From Actinomycetota bacterium (lineage in GTDB: Bacteria > Actinomycetota > Thermoleophilia > Miltoncostaeales > Miltoncostaeaceae), in the NCBI GenBank assembly GCA_005792725.1, contig SXQZ01000142.1, positions 1 to 35,150 on the forward strand: DNA of 35,150 nucleotides, read 5' to 3'. The notes under the pieces are model-generated. The model was not told the DNA's origin, made no database searches, and saw nothing but the letters and a program-made list of their open reading frames with translations. Of this stretch, positions 7,131-14,970 are shown one piece after another. A program made the translations under genes and the position numbers. Numbering within the stretch: the first letter of the stretch is position 1; each line of letters starts with the position of its first letter.

Positions 7131-8366
7131 ATGACCGGCCGCCCGGCCACAGCACCGCCGTGGGTCTGGATCGGAACGGTGGCCGCCCTCGTCGTGATCG
7201 TCTGGATCGCAGGCCAGACGCTCGGACGCGTGCTGTTCGTGTTCCTGGTCTCGGTGGTCATCGCCCTGCTGCTCAACCCGCTGGTGCGTATGGCCCGCCG
7301 GGCGCACGTACCCCGCGGTCTCGCGGTGGCGACCGTGGTCCTCGGTTTCCTGGGTGCGGTGGCGGCAGCGGTCGTGCTGCTCATCCCGCCGATCCAGCAG
7401 CAGATCAGCACGATCCGGGCGAACCTCCCGCTCTACACCGACCAGGCCCAGCGGCAGGTGCAGAACCTGCAGGCCTTCTTCGACCGCAACGGCATTGACA
7501 TCGACGTGGCCGAACGCGCGGGGGCCGCGCTACGGGCGATCCGGGGGTGGGCCAACGACCTGTCGGGCAACGCCGTGTCGTACTCTCTGAGCGCCATCGG
7601 GGCGCTCGTCGTGACGATCATCATCATCGTCGCCGCCGTCTACATGCTGCTGGACGCACCCCAGATCGCCCGCGCGGCCCGGCGCATGGGCGGGCCCTCG
7701 GCCTCGCAGTTCCTGCGCCGCACCGAGCACACGCTGGTGCAGTACATCAAGGCGCAGACCCTCGTCTGCCTGATCATCGCCGTGAGCGCCGGGGTGATCC
7801 TCTGGATCTTCGGCGTCACGGGAATCTTCCCGCAGGGCGCCACCTACGCGGTGCTCTTCGCGGCCTGGGTATTCCTGATGGAGTTCATCCCCTACATCGG
7901 ACCCATCCTGGGCGCCGTACCACCGGTGCTGCTCGCGCTCTTCTTCTCCCCGTGGACCGCCCTATGGGTGCTCATCGCCTTCATCGCGATCCACCAGTTC
8001 GAGGGGCACGTCGTGGTGCCTCAGGTGATGAGTGGTGCCGTCGGCGTGCACCCCCTCGTCGTCATCTTCGGCGTGCTCATCGGCGAGGAGCTCTACGGCT
8101 TCATCGGCATCATCCTCGCGGTGCCGGTGGTGGTCATCCTCAAGGAGACGGCCGTGTACCTCACCGACCGGATGGGCTGGTTCGGGGCCACCCCGGTCAT
8201 CACGGGCGCACCGGACGATGCCGCCGGGGATGACACCCGCACGGACCTCGCGCCGCCGCCGCGCCGTGGATCGCCATCGCCGTCCGACGCACCGGGCGAC
8301 GGCGACACGATGGACGTGACCGGCGTCATCGACTCCCACACCGTGCGGCCCACCGGCGCCGAGTAG
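7131..8366 (+). CDS. AI-2E family transporter (PerM/YdiK-like)
   Basis: This is a polytopic membrane protein of the AI-2E exporter-like family (PF01594). Hydrophobic helices occur near the N-terminus (WIGTVAALVVIVWIAGQTLG, then LFVFLVSVVIALLLNPLV), followed by a hydrophilic region of about 65 residues containing IPPIQQQISTIRANLP and then five or so helices. The family-typical EFIPYIGPILGAVPPVLLAL and the HQFEGHVVVPQVMSGAVGVHP segment are present. Members move small molecules or ions; some export autoinducer-2 or act as Na+/H+ antiporters, so the substrate cannot be named. The last 60 or so residues are an acidic/Pro/Ser-rich tail that looks disordered. ATG 7122 is an alternative start three codons upstream. 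The ABC transporter pair follows 9 bases after the stop. Confidence 0.87.
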   Translation: MTGRPATAPPWVWIGTVAALVVIVWIAGQTLGRVLFVFLVSVVIALLLNPLVRMARRAHVPRGLAVATVVLGFLGAVAAAVVLLIPPIQQQISTIRANLPLYTDQAQRQVQNLQAFFDRNGIDIDVAERAGAALRAIRGWANDLSGNAVSYSLSAIGALVVTIIIIVAAVYMLLDAPQIARAARRMGGPSASQFLRRTEHTLVQYIKAQTLVCLIIAVSAGVILWIFGVTGIFPQGATYAVLFAAWVFLMEFIPYIGPILGAVPPVLLALFFSPWTALWVLIAFIAIHQFEGHVVVPQVMSGAVGVHPLVVIFGVLIGEELYGFIGIILAVPVVVILKETAVYLTDRMGWFGATPVITGAPDDAAGDDTRTDLAPPPRRGSPSPSDAPGDGDTMDVTGVIDSHTVRPTGAE

Positions 8367-8375
8367 ACCATCCAT

Positions 8376-9059
8376 ATGGGAGAACCGCTGCTGGAGACCC
8401 GGGGCATCACGCGCCGGTACGGGGGTGTGACGGCGCTCGCCCCCCTCGACCTCGTCATCAACCGGGGCGAGCGCGTCGCCCTCACGGGCCCCAACGGCGC
8501 GGGCAAGACGACCCTGCTCGCCCTGCTCGCCGGGGTGGGGACGCCGGGCGGCGGCGACATCCGGTGGGTGGGTGACGCGAGCCGCTCAGTGGGCTGGGTG
8601 CCCCAGCGCCCCGCCCTGTACCCGCGCCTCACCGTGCGCGAGAACCTGCGGCTGTTCGCGGGCCTTGAGCGCGTGGACGACGCCGTCGCCACGGCCGACC
8701 GGCTGATCACGCGGGCAGACCTGGGCGAGTTCGCCGACCGCCGGGCCAACGTACTCTCCACCGGCACGCTGCAGCGCCTGAACCTGGCCATCGCCCTCGC
8801 GGGGGCACCCGCGCTGCTGCTGCTCGACGAGCCGACCGGCACCCTGAGTCCCGACCAGCGGGTGCGCCTGTGGGCCTGGATGGATGACCTGGTGCGCACC
8901 GATGGCATGACCTTGGTGTTCTCCACGCAGTCAATGGACGAGGCGGCCCGCAGCAGCGACCGGATGCTGGTGCTCGCACGCGGGCGCCTGGCGCACGACG
9001 GCCCGGCCGGGGCCATTGACGAGGCCGCGTTCATGACGTTGGTCGAGGAGGCGCCGTGA
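8376..9059 (+). CDS. ABC transporter ATP-binding protein
   Basis: This 227-aa nucleotide-binding subunit forms an exporter with the permease that overlaps it downstream. The Walker A motif GPNGAGKT lies at 38-45, the Q-loop region is VPQRPALYPRLTVREN, the signature is an unusual LSTGTLQR (normally LSGGQ/M), and Walker B is LLLLDEP with Asp151-Glu152. The switch (H-loop) His is replaced by Gln185 in VFSTQSMDEA, where most homologues have STHxMDEA. Loss of this His often lowers ATPase activity, so the pump may be slow or use another residue. The architecture (CcmA/NatA-like, ABC-2 partner) points to export of a drug, lipid or polymer, but the substrate is unknown. Start ATG at 8376 is supported by the family N-terminus. 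Confidence 0.88.
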   Translation: MGEPLLETRGITRRYGGVTALAPLDLVINRGERVALTGPNGAGKTTLLALLAGVGTPGGGDIRWVGDASRSVGWVPQRPALYPRLTVRENLRLFAGLERVDDAVATADRLITRADLGEFADRRANVLSTGTLQRLNLAIALAGAPALLLLDEPTGTLSPDQRVRLWAWMDDLVRTDGMTLVFSTQSMDEAARSSDRMLVLARGRLAHDGPAGAIDEAAFMTLVEEAP

Positions 9060-10408
9060 GGGCCCTGCGCGCCGGCCGGCTGCTGTTCACCAAGGACCTG
9101 CGCGTGCTGGTACGCAGCCGCGGCCTGCTCGCGGTGCTCATCGGCTACCCCATCGTCATCGGAATCCTGCTGGCTCTCGCGCTGTCGGGCGGCGACCGGC
9201 GACCGGCCATCGCCTTCGTCAACCTCGACGCCACATCGGGGCGAACGGTGCAGGTAGGCGACGAGCGGCTGTCCATGGAGGACTATGCGACGAGCCTCGA
9301 GGAGCACGTGGATCTGGTGCGCCTCGACCCGGCCGCGGCCGAGGAGGCGCTGTCGGCGGGCCGGGTCAGCGCCGTGCTCACCGTGCCCAAGGGGTTCATC
9401 GCCGACCTGCAATCGGGCCTGAAGCCCCCGGTCCTGCAACTCGCCACCAACCCGCGGTCGCCGATCGAGGCCCAGGCGATCGAGCGCAACCTCGAGTCCG
9501 CAATCTTCCGGTTGAACCAGGAACTGGCCACCGCGTACGTCACGCAGGTGCTGAACCTGGTGGATCTCATCCAGAAGGGCGGCACCATCGGCATCTTCGG
9601 CCGCTCGGGAACGCTGATGGGCCTCGACGACAGCAACCGCATGCTCGCGCAGGTGCAGGCGCAATTGCGCCGCGACGGCCGCGGCGCCCTCGCCACGCGC
9701 CTCGAGCCGCTGCGCGTGTACATCTCGGAGATCGGTGGCAACCTCGAACTCGCGAAGCCCGCGGCCCAGGCAATCGCCAGCCCCATCCGGCTGGACATCC
9801 GTGACGGCGCGCCCGGGCGCGAGCCGCTGTCGGCCCTGGGCATCGCCGGTGCCCTGGTCGTGGGCATCGGCCTCGTGGGCGTGCTGCTGGCAGCGGCACT
9901 GCTGTCGGCCGAGCGTGAGGACCGGGTTCTCTCCCGGCTGGGCCGCGGGCTCGCGGGCCCGGGCACGATCATCGGGCAGAAGGCGGTGCTCGCGGCGGTG
10001 GCCTGCATGATCGTCGGTGTCGTGCTGCTGGGCGTGGTCGCCGTCAGCACCTCGGTGGAGGTGGGGCGCTGGCTGCTGTGGCTGCCGGCGCTCCTGCTCG
10101 CGGGCCTGGCCTCCGGCGCCTTCGGGCTGCTGGTCGGCGCCCTCGCCCGCGAGACGCGCACGGCGCTGCTCGCGGGCCTCATGCTCGCCCTCCCCCTTGC
10201 CGTGATCTCGCTGATCCCCGGCAACGACATCGCCTACTGGGCCAGCGCCCTCGCGGGCTTCGGACCCGCGGCGCGCACGTTCCAGGGGCTGCTGGTGGAC
10301 CCGGAGGTCACCTCATCCACGTATTCCGGCATGGGCATCATGGCCGTGGTGGCCGTGGTGTACGGCGTGGCGGCCCGCGTCGCGCTGGGCCGCCGCATGC
10401 ACGCCTAA
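9056..10408 (+). CDS. ABC-2 type transporter permease
   Basis: This 450-aa permease starts with GTG overlapping the ATPase stop (GTGA), so it is translationally coupled. It has one N-terminal transmembrane helix (LLAVLIGYPIVIGILLALAL, about residues 22-42), a large loop of about 210 residues that should face outward, and five or six helices in the C-terminal third (for example IAGALVVGIGLVGVLLAAAL and WLLWLPALLLAGLASGAFGL). This is the ABC-2/YhgE-like layout. With the ATPase it forms a homodimeric exporter of unknown cargo. Its TAA stop overlaps the TAG stop of the convergent aat gene (the four bases CTAA at 10405-10408), leaving no room for a terminator between them. Confidence 0.85.
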   Translation: MRALRAGRLLFTKDLRVLVRSRGLLAVLIGYPIVIGILLALALSGGDRRPAIAFVNLDATSGRTVQVGDERLSMEDYATSLEEHVDLVRLDPAAAEEALSAGRVSAVLTVPKGFIADLQSGLKPPVLQLATNPRSPIEAQAIERNLESAIFRLNQELATAYVTQVLNLVDLIQKGGTIGIFGRSGTLMGLDDSNRMLAQVQAQLRRDGRGALATRLEPLRVYISEIGGNLELAKPAAQAIASPIRLDIRDGAPGREPLSALGIAGALVVGIGLVGVLLAAALLSAEREDRVLSRLGRGLAGPGTIIGQKAVLAAVACMIVGVVLLGVVAVSTSVEVGRWLLWLPALLLAGLASGAFGLLVGALARETRTALLAGLMLALPLAVISLIPGNDIAYWASALAGFGPAARTFQGLLVDPEVTSSTYSGMGIMAVVAVVYGVAARVALGRRMHA

Positions 10409-11040
10409 CCCAGATCGCGCGTGCGGACGAGGTGCCCCGTGAACTCATCATGGGGCATGCCCCGGGCGCCGAACCGGGCCAGATGCGGTGACTCCATCTG
10501 CACGTCCACGAGCGTGGCCCCCTCGGCGCGCGCGATCCCGATCAACCCCGCGATCGCGGCATTGCCGCCGTCAGGCGCCCGGTGGAACATGCTCTCGGCG
10601 GTCAGGACGCGGCCCATCCGCACCCCGAAGAGGCCGCCGACCAGCACGTTGCCCTGCCAGGCCTCCACGCTGTAGGCGATCCCACGTGCGAACAGCGCCT
10701 CGTAGCCATTCATCAGGCGCGGGGTCAGCCACACCCCGCCGCGGTCGCCCCCGCAGCGCGTGAGCACATCGCGGAATGCCGTGTCCATCCGCACCTCGTA
10801 CCGGCGCCGTCGCAGCATGCGCCGCACCGTCGCGGGGATGCGGGCGTCGGGCATCGGAATGACCCACCGGGGGTCGGCCGTGTACCACCCCACCGGCCCG
10901 TCGGCGCCCAGGATGTCCATCGGGAATGCGCCCGCGCGGTACCCGGCCACCATCTGCGGCGGCGCAATGCCCGCGGCGGCGAGGTCCGGGTCACCTGACC
11001 CCAACCTCCCGGCCCCGCGCGCACCCCCGTCGCCACCCAC
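10405..11040 (-). CDS. aat: leucyl/phenylalanyl-tRNA-protein transferase
   Basis: Aat adds Leu or Phe from charged tRNA to proteins with N-terminal Arg or Lys, marking them for ClpS/ClpAP degradation (N-degron pathway). Family motifs are visible: MVAGYRAGAFPM, GWYTADPRWVIPMP, VWLTPRLMNGYEALFARGIAYSVEAW, GGLFGVRMGRVLTAESMF, NAAIAGLIGIARAEGATLVDVQ and FGARGMPHDEFTGHL. The length of about 211 aa is normal. GTG at 11040 was chosen because TATCGT (11053-11048, minus) is 7 bases ahead, the leaderless spacing seen elsewhere. TTG at 11004, directly after GGGAGG, is a shorter alternative. The gene is divergent from hemB, with overlapping promoters, and convergent with the ABC permease, with overlapping stops. 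Confidence 0.9.
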   Translation of the reverse strand: MGGDGGARGAGRLGSGDPDLAAAGIAPPQMVAGYRAGAFPMDILGADGPVGWYTADPRWVIPMPDARIPATVRRMLRRRRYEVRMDTAFRDVLTRCGGDRGGVWLTPRLMNGYEALFARGIAYSVEAWQGNVLVGGLFGVRMGRVLTAESMFHRAPDGGNAAIAGLIGIARAEGATLVDVQMESPHLARFGARGMPHDEFTGHLVRTRDLG

Positions 11041-11047
11041 GACGGCG

Positions 11048-11057
11048 ACGATACACT
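11048..11057. promoter_or_regulatory. symmetric bidirectional -10 element for aat and hemB
   Basis: The ten bases ACGATACACT read as TACACT on the plus strand (11052-11057, 7 bases before hemB GTG 11065) and as TATCGT on the minus strand (11053-11048, 7 bases before aat GTG 11040). The two -10 boxes share the central TA. Both genes would be leaderless, with starts 25 bases apart. No -35 boxes are clear. Confidence 0.5.
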
Positions 11058-11064
11058 CGGACCC

Positions 11065-12087
11065 GTGGCACCCGAGATCGCCGACACCATGCCGCGTACG
11101 GGCGGGTTCCCCGCCGTCCGGCACCGTCGGCTGAGAACCACCGAGGGCATGCGGCGCCTCGTGCGCGAGACGGCGCCGCGGCCATCGCAGTTCGTGCTGC
11201 CGATGTTCGCCGTCGCGGGCGAGGGCGTGCGCCAGCCGGTGGATGCCCTGCCGGGCATTGCCCGCCTCTCCCCCGACCTCCTGGTCGAGGAGGCCCGCGC
11301 TGCCCGCGACGCCGGGGTCGGAGGCGTGCTGCTCTTCGGGGTCACCGACCTCAAGGATGCCGACGGGTCGTCGGCCCATGCCGCGGACGGGGTGGTGCAG
11401 GAGGCCGTGCGGGCGCTGAAGACCGCGCTGCCCGATCTGGTGGTCATCACCGATGTCTGCCTGTGCGGCTATACCGACCACGGCCACTGCGGCCTGCTCG
11501 GCGGCGGCGGCGAGGTGGACAACGATGCGTCGCTCGCGGTACTCGCGCAGACCGCCGTGAGTCACGCACGGGCCGGAGCCGACGTGGTGGCCCCCAGCGA
11601 CATGATGGACGGCCGGGTGGCGGCGATCCGCTCCGCCCTCGATGAGGCCGGATACGAGGACGTGGCGATCATGTCCTACTCCGCGAAATACGCATCCGCG
11701 TTCTACGGGCCCTTCCGCGAGGCGGCGGGCTCGGCACCGGGCCACGGCGACCGCCGCGGCTACCAGATGGACCCGCCCAACGCGCGCGAGGCGGTGCGCG
11801 AGGTGCGCGAGGACGAAGCCGAGGGCGCCGACCTGGTGATGGTGAAGCCTGCCGCCACCTACCTCGACGTGATCCGGGCCGTGCGCGAGGCCACCGGACT
11901 GCCCGTGGCCGCCTATCACGTGAGTGGTGAGTACGCGATGGTGAAGGCGGCCGCGGAGCGCGGATGGCTCGACGAGCGCAGCGCCATGCTCGAGGTTCTC
12001 ACGGCCGTCGTGCGGGCGGGCGCCGACATCGTCATCACCTATGCGGCCGTGGACGCGGCGCGGTGGATCCACGAGGGGGAGCGATGA
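11065..12087 (+). CDS. hemB: delta-aminolevulinic acid dehydratase (porphobilinogen synthase)
   Basis: HemB condenses two 5-aminolevulinates to porphobilinogen, the first common tetrapyrrole step. The 340-aa protein has the Zn-type metal site DVCLCGYTDHGHCG with Cys132, Cys134 and Cys142. The two active-site lysines are Lys208 in MSYSAKYASAFYGPF and Lys261 in LVMVKPAATYLD. The C-terminal PVAAYHVSGEYAMVKAA is also typical. GTG 11065 follows a -10 box by 7 bases; ATG 11089 is an in-frame alternative eight codons in. It heads an overlapping gene chain (hemB, ahbAB, hemL, orphan, ubiD): its TGA overlaps the next ATG by ATGA, with GAGGGGGAG upstream as the ribosome site for the next gene. Confidence 0.95.
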   Translation: MAPEIADTMPRTGGFPAVRHRRLRTTEGMRRLVRETAPRPSQFVLPMFAVAGEGVRQPVDALPGIARLSPDLLVEEARAARDAGVGGVLLFGVTDLKDADGSSAHAADGVVQEAVRALKTALPDLVVITDVCLCGYTDHGHCGLLGGGGEVDNDASLAVLAQTAVSHARAGADVVAPSDMMDGRVAAIRSALDEAGYEDVAIMSYSAKYASAFYGPFREAAGSAPGHGDRRGYQMDPPNAREAVREVREDEAEGADLVMVKPAATYLDVIRAVREATGLPVAAYHVSGEYAMVKAAAERGWLDERSAMLEVLTAVVRAGADIVITYAAVDAARWIHEGER

Positions 12088-13166
12088 CGACCGCGGCCGC
12101 CCGGCCCACGCACCACCGGCCCGACGAGGTGGACAAGCGCCTGCTCAATGCCGTGCAGGCGGGCATCCCGCTCACCCGACGGCCCTACCTGGGAATCGCC
12201 GAGGCCGTCGGGATCGACGAGGATGAGGTGCTGCGCCGTATGGGCGTGCTGAAGGACGCCGCGATCATCCGCCAGGTGTCCGCCATCTTCGACACCCGCG
12301 CGCTCGGCTACGAGAGCACGCTGGTGGCGGCTGCCTACCCCGATGACCGCCTCTTCGAGGCGGCCACGGTGGTCAACGGGCACCCGGGCGTGAGCCACAA
12401 TTACCGCCGCACGCACCGCTTCAACATGTGGTTCACACTGGCCGTGGAGCCGGGTGCACGCATGTCCCTGGAGGACACCCTCGACGTGCTGACCCGCGAG
12501 ACCGGCGCCCTGTCCATGCGCATCCTGCCGACGCTCACGCTCTACAAGATCAACGTGCAGCTCGACATGACGGGGGCCAGTGGAACCACCGCACGCGCCG
12601 AGCCGGTGGCACCGCCCCGGCGCGGTGACGGTCATCCGCCCTCCGACGAGGACCGTGCGGCCATCCTCATCCTCCAGGAGGATCTGCCGCTGGTGCGCGA
12701 GCCGTTTGATCTCTGGGCGCAGGCGGCGGGCTGGGACGTGGACCACCTGCTCGCGAAGGCCGCGGAGATGAAGGAGCGCACGGTGATGCGGCGGTTCGCC
12801 GGCGTGCTGAACCACCGCCGGGCCGGGTTCGGTGCCAACGGCATGGCCGTGTGGAAGGTGCCCACCGACCGGATTGACGACTTCGGCAGCCGCATGGCCA
12901 CGTTCACCTCGGTGTCGCACTGCTACCGCCGGCCGACCTACGACGACTGGCCCTACAGCCTCTTCACGATGGTGCACGCGCGATCACGGGACGCCTGCGA
13001 CGAGACCATCGCCGCGCTGGCGGGCGAGGTCGGTCTGGGTCCCGACGACTACTCGGTCCTGTACTCGACCTTCGAGTTCAAGAAGATCCGCCTGCGCTAC
13101 TACTCGCCCGAGTACCGCGCCTGGGAGGACATCGCACGGGCGGGATCATCCCTGCCGACGGCGTGA
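12084..13166 (+). CDS. ahbAB: fused siroheme decarboxylase AhbA-AhbB
   Basis: This 360-aa protein has two Lrp/AsnC-like halves in tandem, each with a winged-helix segment and an alpha/beta ligand domain. Half one (residues ~13-165) has DKRLLNAVQAGIPLTRRPY and HNYRRTHRFNMWFTL. Half two (~185-355) has ILILQEDLPLVREPFDLWA, VMRRFAGVLNHR and HCYRRPTYDDWPYSLFTMVH. The HxYRR...NxWFT and HCYxRP...WPYxLFTMVH motifs are those of AhbA/AhbB and the heme d1 proteins NirD/L/G/H, not of transcription factors. AhbAB removes two acetate carboxyls from siroheme to give 12,18-didecarboxysiroheme. Its place between hemB and hemL supports a tetrapyrrole role. AhbC, AhbD and siroheme synthase genes are not in the window, so siroheme-to-heme versus a heme d1-like product cannot be decided. 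Confidence 0.85.
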   Translation: MTTAAARPTHHRPDEVDKRLLNAVQAGIPLTRRPYLGIAEAVGIDEDEVLRRMGVLKDAAIIRQVSAIFDTRALGYESTLVAAAYPDDRLFEAATVVNGHPGVSHNYRRTHRFNMWFTLAVEPGARMSLEDTLDVLTRETGALSMRILPTLTLYKINVQLDMTGASGTTARAEPVAPPRRGDGHPPSDEDRAAILILQEDLPLVREPFDLWAQAAGWDVDHLLAKAAEMKERTVMRRFAGVLNHRRAGFGANGMAVWKVPTDRIDDFGSRMATFTSVSHCYRRPTYDDWPYSLFTMVHARSRDACDETIAALAGEVGLGPDDYSVLYSTFEFKKIRLRYYSPEYRAWEDIARAGSSLPTA

Positions 13167-14449
13167 GCACGGTGACCGGCGCTCCCCGCGGCGCCCGCAG
13201 CGCCGAACTGTTCGACCGGGCCCGACGCGTACTGGTGGGCGGCGTCAACTCGCCCGTGCGCGCCATGCGCGGCATCGGGCGCGACCCGCTGTTCATTGAC
13301 CGCGCCGAGGGTGCCCACGTCTGGGACGCCGACGGCAACCGCTACGTGGACTTCCTGGCCTCGTGGGGGCCCGCCATCACCGGGCACGCCGACCCGGTGG
13401 TGATCGGTGCCCTGCGCGAGGCCCTTGCGCGGGGCACCTCGTACGGGGCACCCACCGAGCGGGAGGTGCGGTTCGCCGAGGTGGTCACCGGGGCGTTCCC
13501 CTCGATCGAGCGGCTGCGCATGACCTCGTCGGGCAGCGAGGCCGTGATGGGCGCCGTGCGCCTCGCGCGCGCCGCCACCGGACGCGAGGCCATCGTCAAG
13601 GCCGAGGGCGGCTACCACGGGGCCATTGACGGCCTTCTGGCCCAGGCCGGGAGCGGGGCGACGACCCTCGGCGTACCCACCAGCCCGGGGGTCACGGCGG
13701 GCGCGACCGCCGCGACCCGCCTGGTGCCCTACAACGACCTGGCGGCTGCCGAGGCAGCGCTCGACGGCGCGGCGGCCATCATCATCGAACCGGTCGCCGG
13801 GAACATGGGCGTGGTGCCCCCCGCCCCCGGGTACCTCGCGGGGCTGCGCGCTGCCTGCGACCGCACGGGGGCGCTGCTGATCCTCGACGAGGTCATCACG
13901 GGGTTCCGTGTGGCGCGCGGCGGGGCGCAGGAGCGGTTCGGCGTGCAGGCCGACCTCACGTGCCTCGGCAAGGTCATCGGCGGCGGCCTGCCCGTGGGTG
14001 CCTTCGGCGGTCGCGCCGACGTGATGGCCGAACTCGCGCCCGAGGGCCCGTGCTACCAGGCCGGCACCCTCTCGGGGAACCCGCTGGCCACCGCCGCGGG
14101 CCTCGCCGTCCTCGCGCGGCTCGCCGCGCCCGGTACCTACGAGCGGCTTGACGAGGCGGGTGCCCGGCTCGAGGAGGTCATCCGCGGCAGTGGCGCGCCG
14201 GTCACGATCAACCGGGTCGGCTCGATGCTCACGGCGTTCCTCACCGATACCGAGGTGACCGACTACGCGGGTGCCACCGCCTGCGACACGGACCTGTATG
14301 CAGCCATCGCGCGCGGCCTGCTGGCCCGCGGGGTGTACCCGCCGCCGTCGCAGTTCGAGGCCTGGTTCGTGAGCACCGTGCACGGCGAGGCCGAGTTCGA
14401 TGCCACGGCCCGCGCCCTGGCCGGGGCCCTTGAGGAGGCCGGCGCATGA
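13163..14449 (+). CDS. hemL: glutamate-1-semialdehyde 2,1-aminomutase
   Basis: HemL converts glutamate-1-semialdehyde to 5-aminolevulinate with PLP, supplying HemB. The 428-aa protein starts SAELFDRARRVLVGGVNSPVRA, a family hallmark, and has TSSGSEAVMGAVRLARAATG, LLILDEVITGFRVA, the PLP lysine at 270 in CLGKVIGGGLPVGAFGG, and YQAGTLSGNPLATAAGLAVL. GTG at 13163 overlaps the ahbAB stop (GTGA). Its own TGA overlaps the next ATG. hemA (glutamyl-tRNA reductase), which would complete the C5 route, is not in the window. The assignment is secure. Confidence 0.95.
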   Translation: MSTVTGAPRGARSAELFDRARRVLVGGVNSPVRAMRGIGRDPLFIDRAEGAHVWDADGNRYVDFLASWGPAITGHADPVVIGALREALARGTSYGAPTEREVRFAEVVTGAFPSIERLRMTSSGSEAVMGAVRLARAATGREAIVKAEGGYHGAIDGLLAQAGSGATTLGVPTSPGVTAGATAATRLVPYNDLAAAEAALDGAAAIIIEPVAGNMGVVPPAPGYLAGLRAACDRTGALLILDEVITGFRVARGGAQERFGVQADLTCLGKVIGGGLPVGAFGGRADVMAELAPEGPCYQAGTLSGNPLATAAGLAVLARLAAPGTYERLDEAGARLEEVIRGSGAPVTINRVGSMLTAFLTDTEVTDYAGATACDTDLYAAIARGLLARGVYPPPSQFEAWFVSTVHGEAEFDATARALAGALEEAGA

Positions 14450-14970
14450 TGATCCCCGGGGCGGACCGGGTCAGCGAGGTACTCGCCGAGCAGCCGGCCC
14501 TCGCCGGGCGCACGGTGGACGCCGAGGAGGTTCTCGTCCCGATGATCAGCCCGCCCCTTCCCCGCGGGAACGCCCTGGGGCTCGAGTTGATCCTCGAGGG
14601 GTTCCTGCTGCACCACGGACGCCCGCGCCACGTGGACCACGTGCCGATGGGCGCGGCGGTGCTGGCCGGCGACTACTGCTACGCGCAGGGGCTGGTGCGC
14701 ATCGCGGCCACCGGCGACCTTGCGATGGTGGAGGCCCTCGGCGACCTCGTGGCGCTGTCGGCGGCGGCGATGGCCGCCGGGCGCGAACAGGACCTCGTCC
14801 CGCGGTGGCGGTCCACCGCGGCGGCCATTTCGGGGGAGTCGGGCCCGGACGGGGCGGAGGTCGCGCGCACCGCGCGATCGGCACTGCGCGCGGGCGTGCC
14901 CGGGCCCATCCACGAACTCGCCGCAGGGCTGCCTCCGGCCCCGGCGCTTCAGGAGGCCCTGCCGCGATGA
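14446..14970 (+). CDS. orphan 174-aa protein, possible non-catalytic prenyl-synthase-like fold
   Basis: I do not recognise this gene with confidence. The protein is helical and Ala-rich. Residues ~68-115 (MGAAVLAGDYCYAQGLVRIA...ALGDLVALSAAAMAAG) resemble the middle of trans-polyprenyl diphosphate synthases, where a GDYLFARA-like helix follows the first Asp-rich motif. Upstream, GNALGLELILEGFLLHHGR sits where the synthase would have its first helices. There is no DDxxD at either expected site, so it is unlikely to be a synthase by itself; a regulatory or partner subunit is one idea. It is embedded in an overlapping chain: ATG overlaps the hemL TGA and its own TGA overlaps the ubiD ATG. That position suggests a role in menaquinone or heme synthesis. 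The gene itself looks real by codon use and coupling; its function is inference. Confidence 0.75.
   Translation: MMIPGADRVSEVLAEQPALAGRTVDAEEVLVPMISPPLPRGNALGLELILEGFLLHHGRPRHVDHVPMGAAVLAGDYCYAQGLVRIAATGDLAMVEALGDLVALSAAAMAAGREQDLVPRWRSTAAAISGESGPDGAEVARTARSALRAGVPGPIHELAAGLPPAPALQEALPR

Noticed and set aside
11041-12072. Long minus-strand open frame continuing upstream of aat across hemB
   Set aside because: It is His/Arg/Gly-rich, matches nothing, and mirrors the hemB codons; only the last 211 residues are Aat. High GC makes such shadow frames common.
12084-13166. Lrp/AsnC transcription regulator
   Set aside because: The domain fold is Lrp-like, but the conserved HxYRR and WPYxLFTMVH motifs and the heme-cluster context point to siroheme decarboxylase.
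14400-14966. Plus-strand frame extending ubiD upstream by about 189 codons
   Set aside because: The extension is Arg/Pro/Gly-rich and out of frame with the coupled 174-aa gene; ubiD homologues begin at MRDLREWI, which has its own AGGAGG.
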